From: Rhodospirillales bacterium
GTDB taxonomy: Bacteria > Pseudomonadota > Alphaproteobacteria > Micavibrionales > Micavibrionaceae
DNA length: 64,000 nt
Assembly: GCA_023898765.1 (NCBI GenBank)
Contig: CP060238.1
Coordinates: 124,001 to 188,000 of the forward strand
Reading direction: 5' to 3'
Below the pieces are notes generated by a model. It was not told the DNA's origin. It ran no database searches and saw only the letters and a program-made list of their open reading frames with translations. The translations under genes and the position numbers were made by a program. Shown one piece after another: positions 34,580 to 43,182 of this stretch (positions are counted from its first letter, which is position 1; each line of letters starts with the position of its first letter).

Positions 34580-36370
34580 ATGACAACCGCAACAGCCAAA
34601 GACAAAGCCAACCCCGCCGCGCCAAAACAGCATAAGATCTCCGGAGCCGACATGGTGATTAAAGCCCTGACGGAACAGGGCGTGGATACGATTTTCGGTT
34701 ATCCCGGCGGCTCCGTCCTTCCGCTGTATGACGCCATTTTCCAACAAAAGAAAATTAAACATATTCTATGCCGGCATGAACAGGGAGCCGCCCACGCGGC
34801 CGAAGGCTATGCCCGCTCAACCGGAAAAGTGGGCGTTGTTCTGGTCACATCCGGTCCGGGGGCCACGAACGCCGTTACGGGCCTGACCGATGCCCTGCTG
34901 GATTCTATCCCGATGGTGTGTATCTGCGGACAGGTTCCCACCTTCTTAATCGGGAATGACGCTTTTCAGGAAGCCGACACAACAGGCATCACCCGCCCCT
35001 GCACAAAGCACAACTATCTGGTGAAAGACGTTGGAAAACTTTCCAACATTATCCATGAAGCATTTCACATTGCCCGCACAGGCCGCCCCGGCCCGGTTGT
35101 CATTGACCTGCCGAAGGATGTCCAGTTTGCGGAAAGTGTCTACACCCCGCGCAAGGAGACCATCCGGCACAGCTATAAACCGCAAACCGAGCCGGATATG
35201 GCCAAAATTAAAGATGCGGTTGCGCTGATCGCCAAGGCTAAAAAACCGGTCTTTTACACGGGAGGCGGCATTATCAATGCAGGCCCGGAAGCGAGTAAAA
35301 TCCTGACAGAGCTCGTCCAGATCACGGGGCATCCGATTACCTCCACCCTGATGGGGCTGGGGGCCTACCCGGCCAGTGACAAACAATGGCTGGGCATGCT
35401 GGGCATGCACGGCACATATGAAGCCAATCTGGCCATGCATGATTGTGACGTGATGGTCTGCATCGGCGCCCGTTTTGATGACAGGGTCACCGGCAATACA
35501 AAATCCTTTTCCCCAAAATCGACCAAAATTCATATTGATATTGATGCCAGTTCGATCAATAAAAACATTCATGTGGACCTGCCCATCGTGGCAGATGCGG
35601 GGCTGGCGCTCAAAGCCATGCTGGAAGTCTGGAAAGACAAAGGATACGAACCCGACACGGCGGCCCAGGTCGCATGGTGGAAGAAAATCAACGAATGGCG
35701 AGCCAAAAACTGCCTTGCCTACAAAAACAGCAGCACAATTATCAAGCCCCAATTTGCGCTGGAGCGCTTGCGGGAACATCTTGCAAAAGAAACGCGGGAG
35801 ATTTTCATTACCACGGAAGTCGGACAGCACCAGATGTGGGCGGCGCAATTCCTTCCTTTCGACAAGCCGAACCACTGGATGACCTCCGGCGGCCTTGGCA
35901 CGATGGGATACGGCCTGCCTGCGGCCGTCGGGGTACAAACCGCCCATCCCGATGCCCTCGTGATTGACGTGGCGGGAGAAGCCTCCATCCAGATGACCAT
36001 TCAGGAACTTTCGACGGCCGTGCAGTACCACCTGCCCCTGAAGGTCTTTATTATGAACAATCACTGGATGGGGATGGTCCGCCAATGGCAGGAACTCCTC
36101 CACGGGGAGCGTTACTCGGAAAGCTATACCGCCGCGCTGCCTGATTTTGTGGCGCTGGCGCAGGCTTATGGCGGCGTGGGATTGCGCGCAAAAACGCCAG
36201 ATGAACTGGACGGCGTGATCGAGGAAATGATGAACACCGACCGTGTCACTCTGGTCGATGTATGCGTCGATCAGACGGAAAACTGCTTCCCGATGATCCC
36301 CTCCGGCAAGGCCCACAACGAAATGATCCTCTCGCCGGACGCTGAAAAATTCGATAAAAAACTGGTCTAA
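34580..36370 (+). CDS. ilvB: Acetolactate synthase, large catalytic subunit
   Basis: 596 residues, ThDP-dependent. FGYPGGSVLPLYDA, the catalytic Glu in CRHEQGAAHAAEGYARS, GPGATNAVTGL, and the C-terminal ThDP/Mg site with LPLKVFIMNNHWMGMVRQWQ. It condenses pyruvate with pyruvate or 2-oxobutyrate, the first common step of Val/Leu/Ile synthesis. ATG 34580 has GGGAAAG upstream and is the natural start; the frame is open back to 34418, but that stretch is the attenuator. Regulation by the leader/attenuator is predicted. Confidence 0.96.
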   Translation: MTTATAKDKANPAAPKQHKISGADMVIKALTEQGVDTIFGYPGGSVLPLYDAIFQQKKIKHILCRHEQGAAHAAEGYARSTGKVGVVLVTSGPGATNAVTGLTDALLDSIPMVCICGQVPTFLIGNDAFQEADTTGITRPCTKHNYLVKDVGKLSNIIHEAFHIARTGRPGPVVIDLPKDVQFAESVYTPRKETIRHSYKPQTEPDMAKIKDAVALIAKAKKPVFYTGGGIINAGPEASKILTELVQITGHPITSTLMGLGAYPASDKQWLGMLGMHGTYEANLAMHDCDVMVCIGARFDDRVTGNTKSFSPKSTKIHIDIDASSINKNIHVDLPIVADAGLALKAMLEVWKDKGYEPDTAAQVAWWKKINEWRAKNCLAYKNSSTIIKPQFALERLREHLAKETREIFITTEVGQHQMWAAQFLPFDKPNHWMTSGGLGTMGYGLPAAVGVQTAHPDALVIDVAGEASIQMTIQELSTAVQYHLPLKVFIMNNHWMGMVRQWQELLHGERYSESYTAALPDFVALAQAYGGVGLRAKTPDELDGVIEEMMNTDRVTLVDVCVDQTENCFPMIPSGKAHNEMILSPDAEKFDKKLV

Positions 36371-36407
36371 ACTGGACAAGGAGGGGCTTTACGCCTAAAC
36401 CATTCAT

Positions 36408-36968
36408 ATGGCACATAAAAAAATAAAAATCGGCACCCAGAGCGTTTACGGGTCCAGCCCGGAACTGGAAGAGATCGAGATCCATACGCTCTCCGTTCTG
36501 GTGGACAATGAACCGGGCGTTCTGGCGCGGGTCATCGGCCTGTTTTCCGGACGCGGCTATAACATTGAAAGCCTGACCGTCGCGGAAACGGATCATGTCC
36601 AGAATCTCTCCCGCATTACCATCGTCAGTTCCGGCACGCCGATGGTGATTGAACAGATTAAAAACCAGCTCGACCGGCTTGTTCCCGTCCACAAAGTCTC
36701 CGACCTCACCATCGAAGGCGCGCATGTGGAAAGGGAGCTCGCACTGGTCAAAGTTACAGGAGAAGGGGAGAAGCGTATCGAAGCCCTGCGGTCTGCAGAT
36801 ATTTTCCGCGCCCGCGTTGTGGATTCAACGATTGAATCCTTTGTTTTCGAAGTCACGGGCCCTTCGGAAAAAATAGATGCTTTTATCGATCTTATGCGCC
36901 CGCTGGGACTGGTGGATGTCAGCCGTACCGGCGCCGCCGCGATGTCGCGCGGCCAGACTGAAATTTAA
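36408..36968 (+). CDS. ilvH: Acetolactate synthase, small regulatory subunit
   Basis: 186 residues with an ACT domain (HTLSVLVDNEPGVLARVIGLFSGRGYNIESLTV) that binds valine for feedback inhibition, and the C-terminal ALS_ss_C domain (ELALVKVTGEG...DIFRARVVD). A 20-residue N-terminal extension precedes the ACT domain. It lies 37 bases after ilvB. Confidence 0.96.
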   Translation: MAHKKIKIGTQSVYGSSPELEEIEIHTLSVLVDNEPGVLARVIGLFSGRGYNIESLTVAETDHVQNLSRITIVSSGTPMVIEQIKNQLDRLVPVHKVSDLTIEGAHVERELALVKVTGEGEKRIEALRSADIFRARVVDSTIESFVFEVTGPSEKIDAFIDLMRPLGLVDVSRTGAAAMSRGQTEI

Positions 36969-36998
36969 TTGCAACCATTGTATTGTAAGGAAAAACAA

Positions 36999-37424
36999 AT
37001 GAAAAAACTCGGACTTACCGCTCTTTGTGTCTTCGCCGCGCTGGGGCTTTCCGCCTGCGTGACGCAGGATCAGGCTGACGTCAAAATGGTCAAAGGTTGC
37101 GCGGCGGGCGTAGGCTCCCTCATCGCCCCCCGCGAGATCCAGGAAATCAAGGCGCAGCGCTACGCCAATGAGCAGGTCGAGGGCGGTCTTCACCGCCGGA
37201 TTACACTGGAAGCCGTTGAGCGGGACGGATGGGTCGAACTGGACAAGGAATATTCCTGCCTGTTCATGCAGCAATGGGGCATGTTCAAAAGTTCCCATGA
37301 AGCGCTGCTGGTCCAGGTCAAATTCGATGATAAAATTGTCGGAAAAAAAGATGGCGTTCTCACCGGCGACTTTGACGACTTCCTCGCTTTGACCCGCGTT
37401 GTCGACGCCGCCATGGGACAATAA
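36999..37424 (+). CDS. Putative lipoprotein inserted in the ilv operon
   Basis: 141 residues with a lipoprotein signal peptide: MKKLGLTALCVFAALGLSAC, lipobox LSAC with Cys 20. The mature part is a small mixed domain with no recognised family (KGCAAGVGSLIAPREIQEIK; WVELDKEYSCLFMQQWGMF). Three Cys residues include the acylated one. TAAGGA lies 8 bases before the ATG. It sits between ilvH and ilvC without its own terminator, so it is probably cotranscribed; no role in amino-acid synthesis is evident. Confidence 0.82.
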   Translation: MKKLGLTALCVFAALGLSACVTQDQADVKMVKGCAAGVGSLIAPREIQEIKAQRYANEQVEGGLHRRITLEAVERDGWVELDKEYSCLFMQQWGMFKSSHEALLVQVKFDDKIVGKKDGVLTGDFDDFLALTRVVDAAMGQ

Positions 37425-37437
37425 TTGAAACTGTTAA

Positions 37438-38517
<1,080 letters not shown>

Positions 38518-38541
38518 AGAACGAAAAAAACGTTCCTGACA

Positions 38542-38570
38542 AAAAACCCCGGTACAAAGCCGGGGTTTTT
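38542..38570 (+). terminator. Terminator of the ilv operon
   Basis: An 11-bp perfect stem AAAAACCCCGG/CCGGGGTTTTT with a 7-base loop, 25 bases after the ilvC stop; T-rich on both strands. Confidence 0.93.
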
Positions 38571-38586
38571 CTTTACACTCCCTTCC

Positions 38587-39489
38587 ATGACCGAACATAA
38601 AGACAATCCTATTTTGGGTATGGCCGCCGGAGCGGCGGCCTTTTTTTTATTCGCCGTGATGATGGTATTTGCCAAGATTTTAAGCGAAACTCACCACGTC
38701 ATCGAGATTGCCTTTTACCGGAACCTGATCGCCACCCTGCCCTTCCTGTTCATAATTTTCGTGATGGGAAAACGGGACATTCTGGTTATTCAAAAAAAAC
38801 CTGTGGCTGTCGGCATGCGTTCCCTTCTCGGAACACTTAGCCTGGTCCTGACCTTTGCCGCGTTTGCCGCCATGCCGATGGCGGACACAACCGCCTTTCT
38901 GTTCACCTCCTCTTTATTTATCCCGGTTCTGGGGCTTTTCTTCCTGCATGAAAAAGTCGGCCCTTACCGATGGGGCGCTGTTTTAACCGGATTCACCGGC
39001 GTCCTTATCATGGCAACTCCCGCCGGAGAGATAAATACGCTCGGCGTCACGCTGGCTTTAAGCGCCGCCTTCATGCACGCCATATTGCAAACCCTTCTGC
39101 GGCATCTGGGAAAATTCGAAAAACCGGAAACGGTCACTTTTTATTTTGTCCTCATCGGAACTATTACGTCCGCACTGGCGCTGCCCTTCGTCGCCAGCCC
39201 CCCGACGGTGGAGGAAATACCTCTCCTTTTTGGTGTAGGATTGACCGGTGCCCTGGCGCAATATCTGATCTCTGTCGCCTTCAGCAAAGCGCCCGCCGCG
39301 ATCATTACCGTCTTCAATTACTCCGGCATTATCTGGGCCACCCTGTTCGGATGGGTCATCTGGCAGGACCTGCCGTCCCTTTCCATCTGGATCGGCGGAA
39401 GCATTGTCATTGTCTCCAATCTCTTTATCATCTGGCGGGAAAGCCGGCAGGGAAAAATCACAGAAGACCGTATCCGGGCGAAAATATAG
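38587..39489 (+). CDS. DMT-superfamily (EamA) transporter
   Basis: 300 residues with ten hydrophobic helices in two EamA repeats (GMAAGAAAFFLFAVMMVFAK; FAAMPMADTTAFLFTSSLFI; ALSAAFMHAILQTLLRHLG; YSGIIWATLFGWVIWQDLPS). Inner-membrane metabolite transporter of unknown substrate; one of three DMT proteins in the window. It starts 17 bases after the ilv terminator. Confidence 0.93.
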   Translation: MTEHKDNPILGMAAGAAAFFLFAVMMVFAKILSETHHVIEIAFYRNLIATLPFLFIIFVMGKRDILVIQKKPVAVGMRSLLGTLSLVLTFAAFAAMPMADTTAFLFTSSLFIPVLGLFFLHEKVGPYRWGAVLTGFTGVLIMATPAGEINTLGVTLALSAAFMHAILQTLLRHLGKFEKPETVTFYFVLIGTITSALALPFVASPPTVEEIPLLFGVGLTGALAQYLISVAFSKAPAAIITVFNYSGIIWATLFGWVIWQDLPSLSIWIGGSIVIVSNLFIIWRESRQGKITEDRIRAKI

Positions 39490-39524
39490 TTGACATAATT
39501 ATTAAACCCTGTTCTTCTGGCTGA

Positions 39525-40043
39525 ATGCCGGATTTTGTACCCCCATACGCTCTTCACCTGCAGGCTTATCAAGCCCTGCTGGAAACCTGTTATGCCGATA
39601 CCAGCAGCACTCTTTTTCCCGATGGCGAAAACGTTTCTCCTTACAAAAACAATGGTGATCTGGACGCACAGGCCATGGTCTGTGAAAGAGCCGGTTTTTT
39701 ACTGATAATCGGCGAAACAATGACCGGCTTCGAACGGTTTCTTGCCTGCACTCAGGACGATCAGACTCTTCTCTCCATGGACGCAAAAAATTTTATTCGA
39801 GACACCGTGGAAGGAATTGAAAACCTCTCGAATGACCCGGAATATATAGCCTCTTCCCTTGCCCAAACCCGTGAATTCTTCGGATTTATAAATGAAACGG
39901 CTTTCCTTTCGGGTAAAGCACTGGCCGTTGAATGGATGAAAGAAAGAATAGGTGATTTCCTTGAAATCGTCCCGGTAGACGAGCCGGAGGTGCGCGTCAG
40001 CACCTCCTTAAAAAAAGACGCCCCTCACAACAGGCTTCATTAA
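39525..40043 (+). CDS. Hypothetical protein, 172 aa
   Basis: Not recognised. A soluble, mainly helical acidic protein (YALHLQAYQALLETCYAD; RAGFLLIIGETMTGFERFLA; TREFFGFINETAFLSGKAL) ending in a basic tail. No signal peptide. It follows the DMT gene by 35 bases, in which a TTGACA (39490-39495) occurs without a convincing -10, and ends exactly against the convergent gene at 40044. Confidence 0.65.
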   Translation: MPDFVPPYALHLQAYQALLETCYADTSSTLFPDGENVSPYKNNGDLDAQAMVCERAGFLLIIGETMTGFERFLACTQDDQTLLSMDAKNFIRDTVEGIENLSNDPEYIASSLAQTREFFGFINETAFLSGKALAVEWMKERIGDFLEIVPVDEPEVRVSTSLKKDAPHNRLH

Positions 40044-40529
40044 TTACTGAAGCTGCAGACCGTACTCGGTATAGATCCCGATTGGCAGTTTGGTGCGCCA
40101 GTCTTTCAGGATAAAGGTTCCGTTCGGCCTGCTGCGCGTCACACCGTAGACCACGTCGACCACGTGGGCCACACGGCGTTTATCATATCCGGAAAGGTGG
40201 TAAAATTGGGGCCCGACAACCAGAACGGGAATATCATCATCTATCTTCTGGTCTTTGAGGATATTGGCCTGATAAAACCCGTCGATAAGGCTCAAACCGT
40301 TTTCACTTTGGGACAGCCAGTCTTCGGCGTACCAGTCCCGCCCCTGCCACTGTGTATTATGCGGGTGCTTGCCGTTTTCCAGATACGGATTGAACGTCTT
40401 GTAGGACGTCCATTCCTCATGGCCCATGCCCCAACTGAACACCCAGGGTTTCGGCTTGGCCAGTGCAGACGAAGACACGGCAAGAACCGCGAAAAAGGAA
40501 AACAAAATCAATGTGTTACGAAAAATCAT
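40044..40529 (-). CDS. Hypothetical exported protein, 161 aa
   Basis: An N-terminal signal peptide (NTLILFSFFAVLAVSSSALA, cleavage likely after Ala 24) and a mature Trp/Tyr-rich domain (WVFSWGMGHEEWTSYK; GRDWYAEDWLSQSENG; VVGPQFYHLSGYDKRRVAHV). No cysteines in the mature part. Family not recognised; periplasmic or secreted location is inferred. Confidence 0.72.
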   Translation of the reverse strand: MIFRNTLILFSFFAVLAVSSSALAKPKPWVFSWGMGHEEWTSYKTFNPYLENGKHPHNTQWQGRDWYAEDWLSQSENGLSLIDGFYQANILKDQKIDDDIPVLVVGPQFYHLSGYDKRRVAHVVDVVYGVTRSRPNGTFILKDWRTKLPIGIYTEYGLQLQ

Positions 40530-40595
40530 GGGGATAACCGAAATGTTGTTAAATATATCAACGCGTTATTAACGTATAAATGATACACTAAAAAT

Positions 40596-40997
40596 ATGAT
40601 TGGCGCCATATCTACTGCATTATCGGGTTTATTTGCCGCTTCCAAACGGGTGGAGGCGAGCGCGTCGAATATCGCCAATGTCTCTTCAGCCGGGGCTTTG
40701 GACGAAAAAGACGGGCGCGCGCCTTACAGCGCCCTGACAACCGTCCAGAAAGCGAGTGAGGGGGGCGGGGTACAGGCCGAAAACATCCCGAAAGATCCAG
40801 GATTCGTTCCGGCTTATGCGCCGGATTCTCCTTTCGCCAACGAAGACGGGCTGATCGGCGTTCCCAATACAGACCTTGCGGAGGATGCCGTGAACCTCAA
40901 GCTTGCCGAAACGGCCTATAAAGCCAATCTGGCGACTATCAAAACCGCCGGTGAAATGAATGACGAACTTCTGCGCATTCTGGATGATGAAGCTTAA
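40596..40997 (+). CDS. FlgC-like flagellar basal-body rod protein
   Basis: 133 residues. The N-terminus GAISTALSGLFAASKRVEASASNIANVSSAGA is the flagellar rod-protein N-domain, and the C-terminus LAETAYKANLATIKTAGEMNDELL is the FlgC/FlgG-type C-helix. Both helices coassemble in the axial rod. It sits alone, away from any other flagellar gene, next to tRNA-Thr; it may be the functional FlgC of a dispersed flagellar gene set or a paralogue. Confidence 0.8.
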   Translation: MIGAISTALSGLFAASKRVEASASNIANVSSAGALDEKDGRAPYSALTTVQKASEGGGVQAENIPKDPGFVPAYAPDSPFANEDGLIGVPNTDLAEDAVNLKLAETAYKANLATIKTAGEMNDELLRILDDEA

Positions 40998-41002
40998 AAA
41001 AA

Positions 41003-41078
41003 TGGTGCCGGCAGAGAGATTTGAACTCCCGACCTTCGGTTTACAAAACCGCTGCACTACCACTGTGCTATGCCGGCC
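41003..41078 (-). tRNA. tRNA-Thr (anticodon TGT)
   Basis: A 76-base cloverleaf on the minus strand: GCCGGCA/TGCCGGC acceptor, D-arm AGCACAGTGGTAGTGC, anticodon loop TTTGTAA (TGT), T-arm GTCGGGAGTTCAAATCTC, CCA encoded at 41003-41005. It ends 5 bases from the stop of the convergent FlgC-like gene. Confidence 0.96.
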
Positions 41079-41222
41079 CTTTCAGAAAGACGGACACTAA
41101 CAAAAAAAAACAGGGCTGAACAGTCTTTTCCGCGCCTTTTACCCTCTTTTAAGCCTCCTTTAAGCCTCTGGGCCCCTCCTGATTTACCCCCTGTAAAACC
41201 CCCTATAAAACCCCCGAACGAT

Positions 41223-41252
41223 TTGGAATAAATCCTTTTTTTCTGCTAGACT
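41223..41252 (+). promoter_or_regulatory. Predicted promoter of the DotM-DotL operon
   Basis: TTGGAA (41223-41228), an 18-bp spacer and TAGACT (41247-41252), 50 bases before the DotM start. Just upstream (41186-41215) are 2.5 copies of a 12-bp direct repeat, ACCCCCTGTAAA/ACCCCCTATAAA. Confidence 0.5.
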
Positions 41253-41302
41253 GCCCGGTGGTGCGAAACTACAAGAAGTCGGGTTATTAACGGGCAATCA
41301 TC

Positions 41303-42511
41303 ATGGCAGACGGCAAGCAGGACGGTTCAGCGGATGTCGCGACAGGCATGGGCATTATGCTCGTCGTTCTGGGCGCCTGCGGCTATCTTGTCTGGTGGCT
41401 CTGGACGGAAGAAATCCTGAGCGCCCTGCGCTGGGTCCGTTACGGCGAAATGTGGGTTGTCTCGCATTTCGTGGACGACGACTTTGTGGTCGCATGGGGC
41501 AAGGAAAAAATACTTTTTTGGGAGTGGTTCGAAGGCACCCCGAAAGTTCGCGCCGAGAATCTGGATACAAAAAAAATAAGTATTATGACAACACTGGCGC
41601 TCACGCCGTTCAAATGGATTGTCGGAGGCATTATTTCCCTTATCGGCCTTTGGGCTATTTTCAAGGGTCCGGGCACGCAGTACCGGCAACGCTTCAATCT
41701 GGACGGGCTTATTAAGTTTCAGGCGGGCGCGTTTCCCATCATTTCCCCTTTTGTAAAATTCAACCCTTCCAACCAGCCTCCCCGTCCGCCGGGTTCTCCC
41801 GTTCCGGCAGAGCTTCCTTTATTTGCCGAAGCTCTGGGGCCGGAAGAATGGCTGGCCTATAACAGCATCCCCATTCCTGACGGAAAGCTGGACGAAGGAG
41901 CGGCCTTCAGGGCTTTTGCCCAACAACTGGGGCCGCGCTGGCAGGGGGCGGCGAAACTTCCGCCCTATAAACAAATTCTTCTTGCCTCTTGCTGCCTCAA
42001 GGCTTGCCGCAAAAGAAGGGATGCCGATGACCTGCTCTCGCGCCTTGCAAAATGCTGGTCGCATGACAAAGGGCTCGACCTTAAAAAAGACCGGGGCCTT
42101 GTCAAAGACGCCCGGAAGATTTTAAAGAACAGGGATCTCGCCGGAAAAATGCTTTCACAATGCAATCAGCACGCCTGGCAAACGACAGCCCTTTTGCGGG
42201 GCGTTACCGTCGCCAGAGAAGAAGGGGGCGTTCTGGCGCCGGCTCAATTTGTCTGGTTGCGCGGTTATGACAGGGCCCTTTGGTATCCCCTTAATAATTT
42301 AGGACGCCATACCCATCACCCGGAAGCGCTTGGCGCAATCGCCCACTACAAAGCCGAAAAAATGGCAAAGCGGCCCATTCCAAGGGCGAAAGTCGGAGAC
42401 GCCGTCCAAACAATGGTGGATTACATGAACTCCGATCTGGCACGCCCGGTGCCGCAAATCGATTATAGCGGATCCAAAAAACGCGGAATTAAAAAACTGA
42501 AAGCAGCATAA
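41303..42511 (+). CDS. DotM/IcmP-like type IVB secretion protein
   Basis: 402 residues. Two N-terminal membrane helices (about residues 15-33 and 103-121), a Pro-rich linker, and a cytosolic helical domain ending with the DotM signature: TALLRGVTVAREEGGVLAPAQFVWL, DRALWYPLNNLGR, and AIAHYKAEK. In Legionella, DotM binds the DotL coupling ATPase and recruits effectors with acidic Glu-rich motifs. A DotL homologue lies two genes downstream, supporting the call. Confidence 0.88.
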   Translation: MADGKQDGSADVATGMGIMLVVLGACGYLVWWLWTEEILSALRWVRYGEMWVVSHFVDDDFVVAWGKEKILFWEWFEGTPKVRAENLDTKKISIMTTLALTPFKWIVGGIISLIGLWAIFKGPGTQYRQRFNLDGLIKFQAGAFPIISPFVKFNPSNQPPRPPGSPVPAELPLFAEALGPEEWLAYNSIPIPDGKLDEGAAFRAFAQQLGPRWQGAAKLPPYKQILLASCCLKACRKRRDADDLLSRLAKCWSHDKGLDLKKDRGLVKDARKILKNRDLAGKMLSQCNQHAWQTTALLRGVTVAREEGGVLAPAQFVWLRGYDRALWYPLNNLGRHTHHPEALGAIAHYKAEKMAKRPIPRAKVGDAVQTMVDYMNSDLARPVPQIDYSGSKKRGIKKLKAA

Positions 42512-42538
42512 AAACAACTCAAGAACAGGAAAACCATC

Positions 42539-43135
42539 ATGTGCAAATTTTGGAACAAACTAACAGGAAAGCACCAGTCCACAGCCAGCGTCAGCGGGGA
42601 ATGCCTTGTCCTCTCCCTTCCCGGGGCCATCGATCCCGTCGTCTGGCGCATGGAACTTTCGCAGGTCAAATCCTCCGCCTTCGAAATACACGAAAGGGAA
42701 AACGGGCGCCACATCCTGTGCATGAAAAATTCCGCCGGACAGCATGAGGATATTGCGCCTTTCTTCAACAGGGAAGATGCCGTTCAAGCCCTTATATGCG
42801 TGTCCTCCGCCCTTCAAAATGCGGCACAACATAATATAACCGTTCCCGTTGCCGCAAACACACAAGGCCCCAAAGAAGGCGCAAAAATCGCAGGGGGCGC
42901 GGCGGAAATCCCACCGCCCGTTCAAAGAAGCTCGCATAAAACAGAAGCTCTCAAATGGCTGGTGACGGCTGTTGGCGTTATTGTCGTTCTGGGATTGTTT
43001 TTCTACCTTTCTTCCCTGACGCCACAATCTTCCGGGGTCTTTTCCGCGGAGCAAACGGCAAATTCAGGTCGGGAAGACGAAGGATCGTCTACCGGCGTTC
43101 CCGTTTCTGCGAGTGATTTTTTAAACGGACTTTAA
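42539..43135 (+). CDS. Unknown single-pass membrane protein between DotM and DotL
   Basis: 198 residues, family not recognised. Residues 1-100 look like a small alternating beta domain closed by a helix (ECLVLSLPGAIDPVVWRMEL, GRHILCMKNSAGQ, NREDAVQALICVSSALQNA), reminiscent of a PH-like fold. A Pro/Gly linker follows, then one membrane helix (about 141-160, LVTAVGVIVVLGLFFYL) and a 35-residue Ser-rich tail. It lies 27 bases after the DotM gene and 47 before the DotL gene, so it is probably part of the coupling complex. It is not similar by eye to DotN, IcmS, IcmW or LvgA. Confidence 0.75.
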   Translation: MCKFWNKLTGKHQSTASVSGECLVLSLPGAIDPVVWRMELSQVKSSAFEIHERENGRHILCMKNSAGQHEDIAPFFNREDAVQALICVSSALQNAAQHNITVPVAANTQGPKEGAKIAGGAAEIPPPVQRSSHKTEALKWLVTAVGVIVVLGLFFYLSSLTPQSSGVFSAEQTANSGREDEGSSTGVPVSASDFLNGL

Positions 43136-43182
43136 ATTTTAAGTAAGAAAGACAGGTTTTTCACTTTTCTGGTTTTTGAATA

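Noticed and set aside
34946..36379. 477-codon open frame antisense to ilvB
   Set aside because: A shadow of ilvB; the composition is that of a reverse-complement frame, with no ribosome-binding site or domain.
39490..39518. TTGACA as promoter of the 39525 gene
   Set aside because: The -35 is perfect, but no acceptable -10 occurs at 16-18 bp.
41186..41215. 12-bp tandem repeats before the DotM operon as iteron-like sites
   Set aside because: Only 2.5 units and low complexity; noted in the promoter entry but not enough for a separate call.
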